From Larix kaempferi (lineage: Eukaryota > Streptophyta > Pinopsida > Pinales > Pinaceae), in NCBI GenBank assembly GCA_027924585.1, contig BSBM01000370.1, forward strand, positions 26,407,501 through 26,471,500: 64,000 nt of DNA, written 5' to 3'. Positions 45,485-54,861 of the stretch are shown here, piece by piece. Within the stretch, counting starts at the first letter, position 1. Each line of letters opens with the position of its first letter. A program made the translations under genes and the position numbers. Below the pieces are notes generated by a model, which was not told where the DNA came from, did not search any database, and saw only the letters and a program-made list of their open reading frames with translations.

Positions 45485-45839
45485 CTGACTTCTAACTGCA
45501 ACAGCTTCTGCTTATCATCGATTCGCTTCTGCTTATCCTTGATTCTGTTTTGTCTTTTCCTCGATGCCCTGAAAAGCTGAAACACATTGAAAAGATAAAA
45601 AAAAAAAACAAATAAATAATCAATCACAAAACCACTTACAAAACAAAGCAGAAATCACATATTGCTTGTCTGGCTCTCCTGTCTTTGGATTGCAGTGCAG
45701 ACACAATTGACTAAACACAAAACATACATACCCGCTGGAGCCCCACGTAAGCCTCTTTCCGAGAAGCGATCTTCATTTCAATTTCCTTGGCCTCTACTTC
45801 CCTTGCCATGCTATTATCCAAGAGCCTCTTCCTAGCCAT

Positions 45840-46620
45840 ATGAGAATAATAAGAACAATACCCAATTGGTAACTGGGCACACTGTGAAGTTAGAGAGAGC
45901 CTCAGATTAGATTGATACTGCCTTCTGATAGCATTGAGCTCGCAGGCTAGGCCGGACCAGAGTCTAAGAAAGCAGAGACTTGAATAAGCGGGCGGGCCTT
46001 GAACGACGCGATACCAGAAAAGCAGGTATAGGACGCCTTCAATTATAAAATTCTAGCATCCCATGGCAGGTTTTTATATCTGTGCCGATTGGTATTAGAT
46101 GCAGTAGGCCGATGAAACCAGGAAATTTGAATATGGGCGGTCTCACCTTAATGACTATTGTGTTATTTGTAATTTCAATTATATAAGGAAGAAGCCGAAG
46201 GATTGCAAGAACCCATGTGCCTCTGCACGGAGAAGTTGCTCGAGCGGGGATGGATTTGGGGATTCGCGCCTTGAATGCCCTGGGCAACTGGTCGGCGTGG
46301 AGATGCATGGCATGGCTTCCTCGAGAAATCAGGGGAATTGTCATTGTTGATGTCATGGAGGTGGTCATTGGACTTTTGAACAAAGCTTGCATGCAATACA
46401 GAAGAAAAATCTAAGAGAACAAGAAAGGAATTCAACGCCAACTAGGCCATAATTAGGCATCCTCCATTTCAATCTGGAAGTTTTACTTGGGTTTGGGGTG
46501 GAGACCAGCTTTGAGTATTGCTGGCTGGTATATGCATGATTCCATTAGTCTGGAAACTATCAGTGAACTCAAGGGTCAGGATGATTAAATTCAGATAATT
46601 GAAGGGTCGGGATGAGTTTG
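45840..46620. promoter_or_regulatory. Upstream region of copy B, conserved with copy A
   Basis: This corresponds to 3671-4440. The minus-strand frame 46392-46039 and the plus-strand frame around 46250 (ARAGMDLGIRALNALGNWSA) are both open as in copy A, and the 9-bp length difference near 46300 preserves them. Confidence 0.4.
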
Positions 46621-47610
46621 TTTTTCTAAATTACAAGCAAGTACATACACGATTTCATTGTGATGGAAACAATCAATCAGAGTCAGTTCAGTTTGATTAG
46701 TTTGTCTATTATTAGTAGCAGTGCATGTAACTTTTGCTTCAATTCTCTATTATTCGAAGCAATGCATGTAACATTTGCTTCAATTCTGTAACTGGATAGG
46801 GACAGTTAACTATTGGTCTTGATAATTAGATTGGATTGGATCGGATCGTGTGTTTATAACCAAATTATTCAAACTGTTTAACAAACTGAAAAAAAAACAG
46901 AAAGATGTATTGTATGAGTAATAGTTAATTTTGATTTTATTGTGTTTAAATTAAAATTATATAATTGTGGGTTCGATTTCCACTGGATTATTAATACAGA
47001 GCCTCTTTGTTTGATTATATTATTTTGTTAAAGAATAAAATTTATATAACTTGCCAAATTAGGAGGTTTTTCATTAACCTCTTATCTTCATATAAAGTTG
47101 CTAAAAGTTCTTCCAAGGCCTTTTTTTTTTAATAAACTGAATTATATTAAATATTAATTATAAAAAAATATCATTTTTTATCAAATGACTTATCATATTA
47201 ATTATAAAAATTATAATATTTTATTTTGGAGTAATTTAAATATTCTAAGTTTTTAATTTTTGTGGTATATTTTTTGTTTGTTTTGTTTGAAGTGTGGATA
47301 TAAATCTTAAAAAAATATTAGAGTGTGGAAATTGCATAATTTCAGTGTCATAAATGTATTTGAGGGTGTTAAATCTATTTATGCATTTAAAAACACAATT
47401 TAAACGTTTCTAAAATCTATGTTATTTGGATTTTACATTTGATCAAAAACCATTAGAAAATCCAAAACTTAGAATAAATAGACTCCTCTTTATATTTTAA
47501 TTATATTTAACAAAATAATTATTAATGAACTAATAACATAGTATCATAATAAGAGAAAATTATAATTAATTTTTTTTTAAATTAAGATAATAATTATTTT
47601 GCTTTTATAA
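46621..47610. other. AT-rich intergenic sequence
   Basis: A 42-bp near-duplicate (TGCATGTAAC.TTTGCTTCAA) occurs twice at 46717-46795. From about 46920 the sequence is very AT-rich with no ORF. It forms the left flank of the LINE insertion. Confidence 0.5.
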
Positions 47611-47621
47611 ATGAGTCCATC

Positions 47622-48176
47622 CACTCTAGCATTACTTCTAACATTATAATGTTATCAGGCTCCAAGAAGAGATACTAAGAAGTACGTTAGCATTTCTTGA
47701 TGAAGACAGGAGGCAGCATTGAGCTTGAATCCTGGAGAGTAAATTGGTCACTGAGTACATGCTGGGTAGATTTTGAATCATGGAGGATAGAACACTGAGA
47801 TACTGGCCATCTTTCTGTGTATGAGGGGATTCATTTAACTGGAACAGAGGTGATCAATTCCTGAGTGGGGATCCAGGGCGAGTTGTTAATTTCGGCTTCT
47901 GATACAGTGCTAAGACACTAGCGCGTAATAGCATATACAGGAATCGTTGCAGGGCGAACTCTTCACTGTATGCTTGCAGGCTGTGCGGATTATGGGGCAG
48001 GCGTTGAGATTATTCGACCTCTTGATTTGATCTTGCTATTGGGAAGCGGTGATGAACGATTGTCCCGTAGACTATTGCTGGGAAGGGATTTCATTTTGCA
48101 CATTTAGCCCATTGAACTCTGCCTTTCGTTCTGTGATTAAGACAGGCCCTATAACTGGCAGCGGTGTGGTACATTG
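47622..48176 (+). promoter_or_regulatory. 5' UTR of the LINE, presumed internal promoter
   Basis: These 555 bp lie between the target duplication and the ORF1 start. They are balanced in base composition, unlike the AT-rich flank. LINEs carry an internal Pol II promoter here, but no specific element could be recognised. Confidence 0.6.
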
Positions 48177-49631
48177 ATGGTGGCCCCGAGAAGCCAGGAT
48201 GCAGTGACTGACGAATACCAGCCACGCACAGGGATGTATGCCAAGGATGATCCCATTAAATACCCTGTCAAGAAGGTCAAAGAACGTAAGAGACTGGATC
48301 AATTAGTGCTGGGGGTCGATGTTACGCTGGCAGAGGCCGTGGATTACTCTCGTACAGCGGTAGTAGGACATGTTAGAGGCAGGAGAATAGGCAGAGGCTT
48401 CCTTCAGCGTTGGGTGGCAGAGAATTGGCAAAACATATCACCATCTGCCCCTGAGGTTCGTGTTCTGTCGAAAGGATGGTTCTCATTTATTTTCTCGAAC
48501 AGCGGGGAGGTCAATGCCGTGTTGGGTAAACATTGGTCGATGCTGGGAGTACCACTTGTACTGAAACGTTGGTCACCTTTTTTCGATGCTAAAACGGAAA
48601 AAATAGCCAAAGAACCACTGTGGGTTAAGCTGCCAGGACTGCCCATGCATATGTGGAACGAGACTAGGTTTGCTGAGATCGGGAATTATCTTGGTGAATA
48701 CGTGTACTCTGATTCCTCCCATCTGCAAAATGGTATATACTCGGTTGCTAAGATTTTAGTCAATATCGACATTAGGATGGGGCTTTCAGCTGAAATTAAA
48801 GTACATTCCAAGGATGGGGATTATGTACAAACACTGGACTATGTGGGCGTGCCATTTAGGTGTCATCGCTGCCATGACCTTGGACATCTTGTAGCCCACT
48901 GTCCCTTATCGTTCCGAAAAAGCAAGCCTCTGTATGCTGCTGATGCAGATGTTATAACAGTCCCTGGGTTGAAAGTGGACTCACAGGTAGAGAAAGTGGA
49001 GGGGAGTGAGCCAGCTAAGGACGGGGGGGGTATTATTGAATCTGTGGAACCATTTGAGCATGATGGAAGGATAGAATCAGAGGTAAAGCTGCCATCCTTG
49101 GTGAATACTGGAACGAAGGAGATTGGAAGTGTACACCCAGCAGTTGAGGGGGACTCCTTGAGCTCTGTCACTCCGACTTCACCAGCCACTATACTGCAGC
49201 AGGAGATGTCCTCTCCTCGTCAGGATCCATCTGAGATACACACGGGTAAGTCACCTATACATCCTCCTTCCGTTCTTGCTGACCCATTTGATTTGGGGGG
49301 GGGCTGCCATGGGTCTCCTCCTCGACAGGTTGACCACCTACTTCAGCCTGTTATGGGTAATGTCACGCCCGATTTTGTTTCCACCTCACACTCATGCTCC
49401 GAGGGGAAGCACATTCGATATGCTCTTCGTAGTAGGGAGATTTCAGCAGATGGATCGGGGGGCAAGGGACTACCTGAATTGGCCACTAGTGTGGTGGGGA
49501 AAGGACGGGGACGTAAATCCCATATGACTAAAGCTAAAGAACGGGCGAAAGTGGATTTAGGGATGGGAACGCAATCGACTATAGAGTGGGCACTTAGAGC
49601 AGTGATAGCCCAGGATGGGGATTGTTTATGA
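48177..49631 (+). CDS. LINE ORF1, gag-like RNA-binding protein
   Basis: The ORF encodes 484 residues from ATG at 48177. Residues about 85-225 (VLSKGWFSFIFSNSGEVNAV, KRWSPFF, EPLWVKLPGLPMHMWNE) match the DUF4283 domain common in plant LINE ORF1 proteins. A CCHC knuckle follows at C229, C232, H237 and C242 (CHRCHDLGHLVAHC). The C-terminal 240 residues are acidic, low in complexity and end in a basic patch (GKGRGRKSHMTKAKERAK). The protein is expected to coat element RNA and assist target-primed reverse transcription. Its TGA overlaps the ORF2 ATG as ATGA. Confidence 0.92.
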   Translation: MVAPRSQDAVTDEYQPRTGMYAKDDPIKYPVKKVKERKRLDQLVLGVDVTLAEAVDYSRTAVVGHVRGRRIGRGFLQRWVAENWQNISPSAPEVRVLSKGWFSFIFSNSGEVNAVLGKHWSMLGVPLVLKRWSPFFDAKTEKIAKEPLWVKLPGLPMHMWNETRFAEIGNYLGEYVYSDSSHLQNGIYSVAKILVNIDIRMGLSAEIKVHSKDGDYVQTLDYVGVPFRCHRCHDLGHLVAHCPLSFRKSKPLYAADADVITVPGLKVDSQVEKVEGSEPAKDGGGIIESVEPFEHDGRIESEVKLPSLVNTGTKEIGSVHPAVEGDSLSSVTPTSPATILQQEMSSPRQDPSEIHTGKSPIHPPSVLADPFDLGGGCHGSPPRQVDHLLQPVMGNVTPDFVSTSHSCSEGKHIRYALRSREISADGSGGKGLPELATSVVGKGRGRKSHMTKAKERAKVDLGMGTQSTIEWALRAVIAQDGDCL

Positions 49632-52600
49632 AGATTATGTCCTTCAATTGTCGTGGGTTGGCGAGCTCACTTAAAAAATCTTCGCTTCGTAGGTTGGTTG
49701 ACATTAATCAACCGGACATTATCTTGCTGCAAGAAACTTTGGGTGGCTGTGAGGATGTTGTTCGTACACTAGAAGCTTTGCTCCCTGGCTGGAAGTTTGT
49801 AGGAGTGGATGCCAGAGGGCGCTCTGGAGGACTGGCTTCGGGGTGGAAGGTATCGAGCTGCAGATGTGATTGTACATGGGGGATATCCTCTGGGCTTGGT
49901 ATGGAAGTTTGGGAGGCTGAGATAGGGCGGATGATCACGGTGCTCAATATTTACGGGCCCTACCTAAATAGGTTGGGATACTGGGACTCCTTGTTAGATA
50001 TGGAGATATTTGATGGCAGGGATGTGATTTTGGGTGGGGACTTCAACCTCACTCTGGGGTCTTCTGAAGTTTGGGGGCCTCGGGCTGTTCCGGACTCCTT
50101 AGCAAACCATTTCATCAACGCATTTATCAGAAAGGACCTCCTTGATATCATTCCATCCCAGCTTTCTCCCACTTGGAGGAATATGAGAGCAGGGGTTCAT
50201 AGAGTAGCTAAACGACTGGATAGGTTTCTGGTGGCAGAAGGGTTGGCACATGGGGTCGATCTTGTCAGACAGTGGGTAGGATCAGGAGGCATTTCTGACC
50301 ATTGTCCCATTTTCCTGGAGTTACGAGGTAGCGGGAAAAAACCACCCAGCCCCTTCAAATTCAATCCTAGCTGGCTGAAGGATGAGACATTCATTAAATT
50401 GGTTCAGGAGCTATGGGTTCATCGTCCACTTGACACTCAGACTCCGGCTGGTGCACACTTTAACTACAATCTGAAAAGAATTAAAGAGGCCACTAGTAAA
50501 TGGGCACATGACAAAAGGATGCTCGATGAGCAGAATTTACAAGATGCTGAGTTTAACATTGCCAGGATACATAGCAGGCTGGGCATGGGATACCTGGATG
50601 ATATGCAGAATGATGAACTGTTGGAGTGGGAGAAACGAAGGAATATAATCCTGTGTGAGCGTGAAGAGCTGTGGAGGATGAAAAGCAGGGCGACTTGGCT
50701 ACAGTGCGGTGATGAGAATACCAAATTTTTTCAATCATTTGCTAAGGGGAGAAAATTCAAAAACTCTATCTGGGAACTCTCATCAGACACTGGGGAACAG
50801 GTTTCCAGCTTTGAAGGATTAGCAGCGTTGGGAGTTCGACACTTTGAAGAGCAATTCACGGCGCCACCTGGCATTTCCATTGCTGAGATCATTCGTGTGA
50901 CTCAGCTTTTTCCCAGCTTTGTAGGGGAGGCAGATAACAGTATGTTGATGGAGGAGGTGTCACTGGATGAGCTCTCGACGGTGATGAAATCATTAAATAA
51001 AGACAGCAGCCCGGGGCCTGATGGATGGCCAATAGAATTCTTCCTAGGATTCTATGACTTCTTCGGGGCGGAGATTCTGCAAGTGGTGGAAGAATCGCGC
51101 AAGGCTGGGTTTATCCATGGTCCTTTCAACTCCACGTTTTTAACACTGATTCCCAAGACTGACAAGCCTGTCAACTTTGCAGAATTCAGGCCTATCGCTC
51201 TCTGTAACTGCATATATAAGATCATATCCAAGGTAATGGCGCGCAGACTAAAGAAGATTTTATCTAAAAACATTTCGGGTGAGCAATTTGGCTTTTTGGA
51301 AGGACGCCAAATTCATGAGGCAATTGGAGTTGCACAGGAAGGATTACATACGCTAAAGGTGCAGAAGCAGAAGGGAGCGGTGATAAAGATAGACCTCTCC
51401 AAAGCATTTGACAGGGTCAGCTGGCTTTACATCCGGTTGCTACTTACACACCTGGGGTTTTGCTATGAGTTCATCAGATGGATTATGGCCTGCCTCACCA
51501 CGGTGCATTTTGTTGTCTTAATTAATGGTTCTGCTAGCCCTTTTTTCCAGGCTGGGAGGGGACTTCGACAGGGATGCCCCCTGTCTCCACTGCTGTTTCT
51601 CCTAGTCGCTGAAGGTCTTAGCCGATTTATGCTGAAAGCCAAAGCTGAAGGGGCCTTTAGAGGCATAGCTATCACGCAGGTAATGTACATTACACATCTC
51701 CTTTTTGTTGATGACATCCTGATTTTCTGTGATGGCACGAGCCAGGATATTGACAAAGTGGTTGAAGGACTCCACTTAATACAAGCTGCTGCGGGTATGT
51801 TAGTTAACATCGACAAATCAACTATCACATGCTCGCAATTAACCGAGCCGGAGATCCTAAACATGGTGAACAAACTACCTTACAAGACCTTGGATTTAGA
51901 TGCTGGATTACAGTATCTTGGCTTCCATTTGAAACCGAACGCTTATTTGAAGACAGATTGGAGTTGGCTAATAGCAAAATTAGAACAGCGTCTTCATGGA
52001 TGGAGTCATAAATGGCTCTCTCGGGCAGGGAGGCTGATTCTGATAAAATCAGTACTGGAAGCAATTCCGGTATATTGGCTGTCACTTGCTTGGATTCCCA
52101 CAGGCGTTCTGGAGCAGATCAGGAGACTGTGTTTTGCCTTTCTTTGGAAGGGTACTAGCGAGAATCGGGCTTTGGTGTGGGTACGCTGGGAGAAGATCGT
52201 TGTTCCGAAGACTCTGGGAGGATGGGGCTTAAAGAATATTTTCAAGTTTGCTAAAGCCTTGGGGGCCAAAGTGTCGTGGCGACTAATTCATACACAGAGT
52301 CTCTGGACTCGAGTGGTCTATCATAAATACATTGCCCCATTAACACTGCTCGAATGGATCAGGCTGAGAAACAAGACAAAGGCAAACTACTCTGTGGTGT
52401 GGAAAGCTGTAGTGCAGCATTTCACTTTAGTCGGTTCGGGATTAGTATGGAGGATTGGCGACGGGCGACAGCTTCGAATAGGGATGGACCCATGGGTGGG
52501 ATGCAGGGGTGGACATATACTTTCCATGGAACTGAGGTCTTTTTTGGCTTCGAGAGGATGTAATTATCTGCATGAAATAGCGGATCAGGGAGCTACTACT

Positions 52601-53770
52601 CTATGGCAACAGGGGTGGTATTCTGCACGACAAATTGGGATACCGGCTGAACTTCAGGTGGAATGGGAGGATTATATAAGGCGGTTAAGAATTACCCATA
52701 TTAGAGTGACCAATAGGGCTGATGTTCTGATATGGGAGCACCATCCATCCGGGGTATATTCACCAAAACATGGGTACATCCAGCTAAATGTGGAATCCCA
52801 TAACAGGGTTTTGGTGTGGTGGTGGAAATTATTGTGGAAATTGCGTTGTCCGGGTAAAGCTAAATTACTATTCTGGGCGATCCTGGAAAATAAGGCCCCC
52901 ACGTGGGACATTCTACAAAAACGATTTCTTCAGGGTCCGGGGATCTGTCCACTTTGTATGGTTGCTGAAGAGAATATGGCCCATCTTTTCATTCACTGTC
53001 AATTCTCACAATCTGTTTGGACCGAGATCAGCAAGATATTGGATAATAAGGTGAGGTGGCGGGGTACGGGGGTGCTGGAAGCATTCCAGTTATGGTGGAC
53101 TGCTCAATTTTCATCCCCTCTCCGGGCTCTCCCGTGCATATACACATGGGGTATTTGGCTTGCCCGCAACAAGGTGATTTTCCAGGACTGCAGGGTTCCC
53201 ATGGAGGCGGTAGTGGCTCAGATGGTGGCGATCACTCTTCATTATGTAGTCCCTGTACAAGTAAGCAGAACCAGACCAGTGCGTGAAGAACAGATTGATC
53301 TATCCATGCCATGGGGATTTTTCGATGGTGCCTCAAACCAACAATCTGTTTGTGGAGGGGGGGGAGTACTTTACAAAACTGAGGCACACTATTTCCATCT
53401 GGCGGCTGGATTGGGCAGAGGAACTAATAACTACGCAGAACTCATGTCGCTTAAATTGTTGATGTTATTTGCCCTGGAACAAGGATGCTTGTCCCTTCAG
53501 ATTTTTGGTGACTCCATGGTTATCATCAACTGGGCTAAGGAGATTACTCAGTGTCATGTGATGGATCTTTTACCTATACTGGAAGAGGTGATCCGGATAA
53601 AACTTACATTCAACCACATCACATTTACACATACATACAGGGAGCGGAATATATTGGCTGACCAGCTATCCAAAGAGGCAACGCGACAGGATCTAGCAAT
53701 GGGAACATGGAAGATAACCATTTACTCTCCCGAAGGCACTTTCAGCTATCAACACAGAAACTTTGTATAG
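49628..53770 (+). CDS. LINE ORF2, endonuclease-reverse transcriptase-RNase H
   Basis: The ORF encodes 1380 residues from ATG at 49628. The N-terminal APE-type endonuclease has FNCRGL near residue 6, LLQET, GGDFN at 136-140 and SDHCP at 223-227. Reverse transcriptase spans about 500-770 with LIPKTDKP, FRPIALCN, IDLSKAFDRV, GLRQGCPLSPLLF and the catalytic LFVDD (D695, D696). A zf-RVT domain has CPLC at 1107-1110 followed by HLFIHC. RNase H has FDGAS (D1233), NNYAEL (E1271), FGDS (D1295) and NILADQL (D1345). All key residues are present. FVDD instead of the usual FADD is a mild variant. The enzyme nicks target DNA and copies the element RNA at the nick. Confidence 0.95.
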   Translation: MKIMSFNCRGLASSLKKSSLRRLVDINQPDIILLQETLGGCEDVVRTLEALLPGWKFVGVDARGRSGGLASGWKVSSCRCDCTWGISSGLGMEVWEAEIGRMITVLNIYGPYLNRLGYWDSLLDMEIFDGRDVILGGDFNLTLGSSEVWGPRAVPDSLANHFINAFIRKDLLDIIPSQLSPTWRNMRAGVHRVAKRLDRFLVAEGLAHGVDLVRQWVGSGGISDHCPIFLELRGSGKKPPSPFKFNPSWLKDETFIKLVQELWVHRPLDTQTPAGAHFNYNLKRIKEATSKWAHDKRMLDEQNLQDAEFNIARIHSRLGMGYLDDMQNDELLEWEKRRNIILCEREELWRMKSRATWLQCGDENTKFFQSFAKGRKFKNSIWELSSDTGEQVSSFEGLAALGVRHFEEQFTAPPGISIAEIIRVTQLFPSFVGEADNSMLMEEVSLDELSTVMKSLNKDSSPGPDGWPIEFFLGFYDFFGAEILQVVEESRKAGFIHGPFNSTFLTLIPKTDKPVNFAEFRPIALCNCIYKIISKVMARRLKKILSKNISGEQFGFLEGRQIHEAIGVAQEGLHTLKVQKQKGAVIKIDLSKAFDRVSWLYIRLLLTHLGFCYEFIRWIMACLTTVHFVVLINGSASPFFQAGRGLRQGCPLSPLLFLLVAEGLSRFMLKAKAEGAFRGIAITQVMYITHLLFVDDILIFCDGTSQDIDKVVEGLHLIQAAAGMLVNIDKSTITCSQLTEPEILNMVNKLPYKTLDLDAGLQYLGFHLKPNAYLKTDWSWLIAKLEQRLHGWSHKWLSRAGRLILIKSVLEAIPVYWLSLAWIPTGVLEQIRRLCFAFLWKGTSENRALVWVRWEKIVVPKTLGGWGLKNIFKFAKALGAKVSWRLIHTQSLWTRVVYHKYIAPLTLLEWIRLRNKTKANYSVVWKAVVQHFTLVGSGLVWRIGDGRQLRIGMDPWVGCRGGHILSMELRSFLASRGCNYLHEIADQGATTLWQQGWYSARQIGIPAELQVEWEDYIRRLRITHIRVTNRADVLIWEHHPSGVYSPKHGYIQLNVESHNRVLVWWWKLLWKLRCPGKAKLLFWAILENKAPTWDILQKRFLQGPGICPLCMVAEENMAHLFIHCQFSQSVWTEISKILDNKVRWRGTGVLEAFQLWWTAQFSSPLRALPCIYTWGIWLARNKVIFQDCRVPMEAVVAQMVAITLHYVVPVQVSRTRPVREEQIDLSMPWGFFDGASNQQSVCGGGGVLYKTEAHYFHLAAGLGRGTNNYAELMSLKLLMLFALEQGCLSLQIFGDSMVIINWAKEITQCHVMDLLPILEEVIRIKLTFNHITFTHTYRERNILADQLSKEATRQDLAMGTWKITIYSPEGTFSYQHRNFV

Positions 53771-54348
53771 GTTCAGGAGGCTCTGCTTTGGCATATAATC
53801 GATGAGGGAGATAATGAACAACTACAGTCGAAACTACACCAGATGAGCGACGGCTGAAGAGGACCGGCTAGCACTGGACGCGTCCTGTCAAGAATCACAG
53901 AGTATAAGGGATAGTAGTGGAATCAGTGAGGATATCAGAGCGTGCTGTATAATCAGGAACAAACTGAGAATTTAAAGATACAGGCTGGGAATCAGAGATG
54001 ATATCAGAGCGTGCTGTAATCAGGCACAAATTGAGAAACATAAAGATACAGAACCATAGAATATTGTAGTGCAATTTAAATGTGCGCTATAATTGGATAA
54101 CAGAGAATACGAAGGGAGAAAAATTACAGTTACAGGCTGGATGACAGCAATTATTTTCAGATTATTTTTGTAACAGGAAACACCTGATCAAAGATGATCA
54201 AGACATTGATGAGGTAGATTGAATTGAAGTAACGATCTTGGGAAGTAATCTGTGACAATGTAGGGATCTTAGTGATCTTACTACATGTGCTGAATGTAAT
54301 TTTGTTCAAATATGAAATAAAATTACGAATTTTTCCAAGGGAAAAAAA
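53771..54348 (+). other. 3' UTR and short A tail of the LINE
   Basis: These 578 bp follow the ORF2 stop and have no ORF. Two phrases around GATATCAGAGCGTGCTGTA, near 53932 and 54000, form a short direct repeat that includes the following AATCAGG. The end is GGGAAAAAAA next to the target duplication. Confidence 0.75.
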
Positions 54349-54444
54349 ATGAGTCCATCATCTTCTTAAATTAGTATTGAACGTTATTTCTCCGCAACGT
54401 GTTCTAAAAAGATTTATAGGATTTTGGTGAATTGATAACATAGT

Positions 54445-54861
54445 ATCATAATATTGGGTTGGCAGGTGCGGGAGGAGTCATTCTCGACTCCGAGGGAAAC
54501 AAAAAGAAAGACTATGCTTGGGGAATTGGCAGGAGGAATAATAATGATGTGGAATGGCTCGCTCTGATCAAAAGGAATGGAAATCGCAAGGAATGAAGAT
54601 GTCAAGGATCTCGTGGCCTTTGGAGACTCAATGCTGGTAATCAGGGAAGCCAAATCTTTGGCCAAAAATTGTAGAAAACCAGTCTCCAAGCTCCAGCATC
54701 TCTTCATCTACGTGGCTAAGGATTTTAACTCTATCTCCTTTCTTCACATCTTAAGAAGCAACAACCAGAAAATAGACATCATGGCCAATATTGATGCTGG
54801 TTTGGATTGTGGATTGTCGACCATTAATGGTCATAACCTTGACATCAATTGGGTCCCTTAA
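54445..54861 (+). pseudogene. RNase H domain relic (RVT_3 type)
   Basis: GLAGAGGVILDSEGN, YAWGIGRRNNNDVEWLAL, then after one frameshift near 54575 EIARNEDVKDLVAFGDSMLV and finally HILRSNNQKIDIMANIDAG give the ordered RNase H pattern. The glycine-rich strand, the helix with E, FGDSxxVI, and the terminal N-x-x-x-D-x-x-A-N are all visible. It is not a continuation of the LINE, which has its own RNase H and ends at 54348. One frameshift is clear. No RT precedes it. Confidence 0.65.

Larger units (their letters stand above)
40571..45839 (-). pseudogene. Tandem-exon gene, copy B (unknown family, two exons frameshifted)
   Basis: Inferred exons are 45839-45732, 45576-45485, 43815-43599, 43500-43171, 43061-42792, 42686-42348, 42238-41969, 41863-41520, 41404-41071 and 40795-40571. 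Exon 1 reads MARKRLLDNSMAREVEAKEI. Exon 2 has an in-frame 21-bp expansion (KDKQKR/DDKQK) relative to copy A. Exon 2 to exon 3 gives LEVRFLRRKYRMF. Exons 4-9 are repeat modules with GT donors after ...PEM and GTTCAG or ATTAG acceptors, and all junctions are phase 0. Exon 8 is 344 bp against 345 in copy A (one base lost near 41823), and exon 9 lost one base near 41381 and another near its end. Exons 4-7 and the terminal exon are open. Because the modules are phase-0 on both sides, skipping exons 8 and 9 would restore the frame. Function is unknown; a basic, probably nuclear protein is my inference. Confidence 0.62.
39890..46620. repeat. Segmental duplication, copy B
   Basis: Collinear with 1-4440. 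It is larger than copy A because of an 823-bp two-exon duplication, a SINE at 40889-41039, a multiplied terminal exon region at 40380-40720 and a longer second intron (43816-45484, 1.67 kb against 0.72 kb). Confidence 0.85.
47611..54359 (+). mobile_element. Full-length L1-type LINE with target-site duplication
   Basis: The element body (47622-54348) is flanked by ATGAGTCCATC at 47611-47621 and 54349-54359, extendable to 13 bp into the A tail. It has a 5' UTR of about 555 bp, ORF1, ORF2 and a 3' UTR of about 570 bp, and it ends in GGGAAAAAAA. Both ORFs are free of stops and frameshifts, and their base composition is more GC-rich than the flanks. The domain order of APE endonuclease, reverse transcriptase, zf-RVT and RNase H is that of plant L1 elements with RNase H. 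It looks recent and may be competent to move, though activity cannot be read from sequence. Confidence 0.93.

Noticed and set aside
48863-49189. Minus-strand ORF of 108 codons
   Set aside because: It is antisense to the LINE ORF1, which has clear domains on the plus strand.
54445-54861. Continuation of the LINE ORF2
   Set aside because: ORF2 already has a complete RNase H, and the element ends with an A tail and target duplication at 54348-54359.
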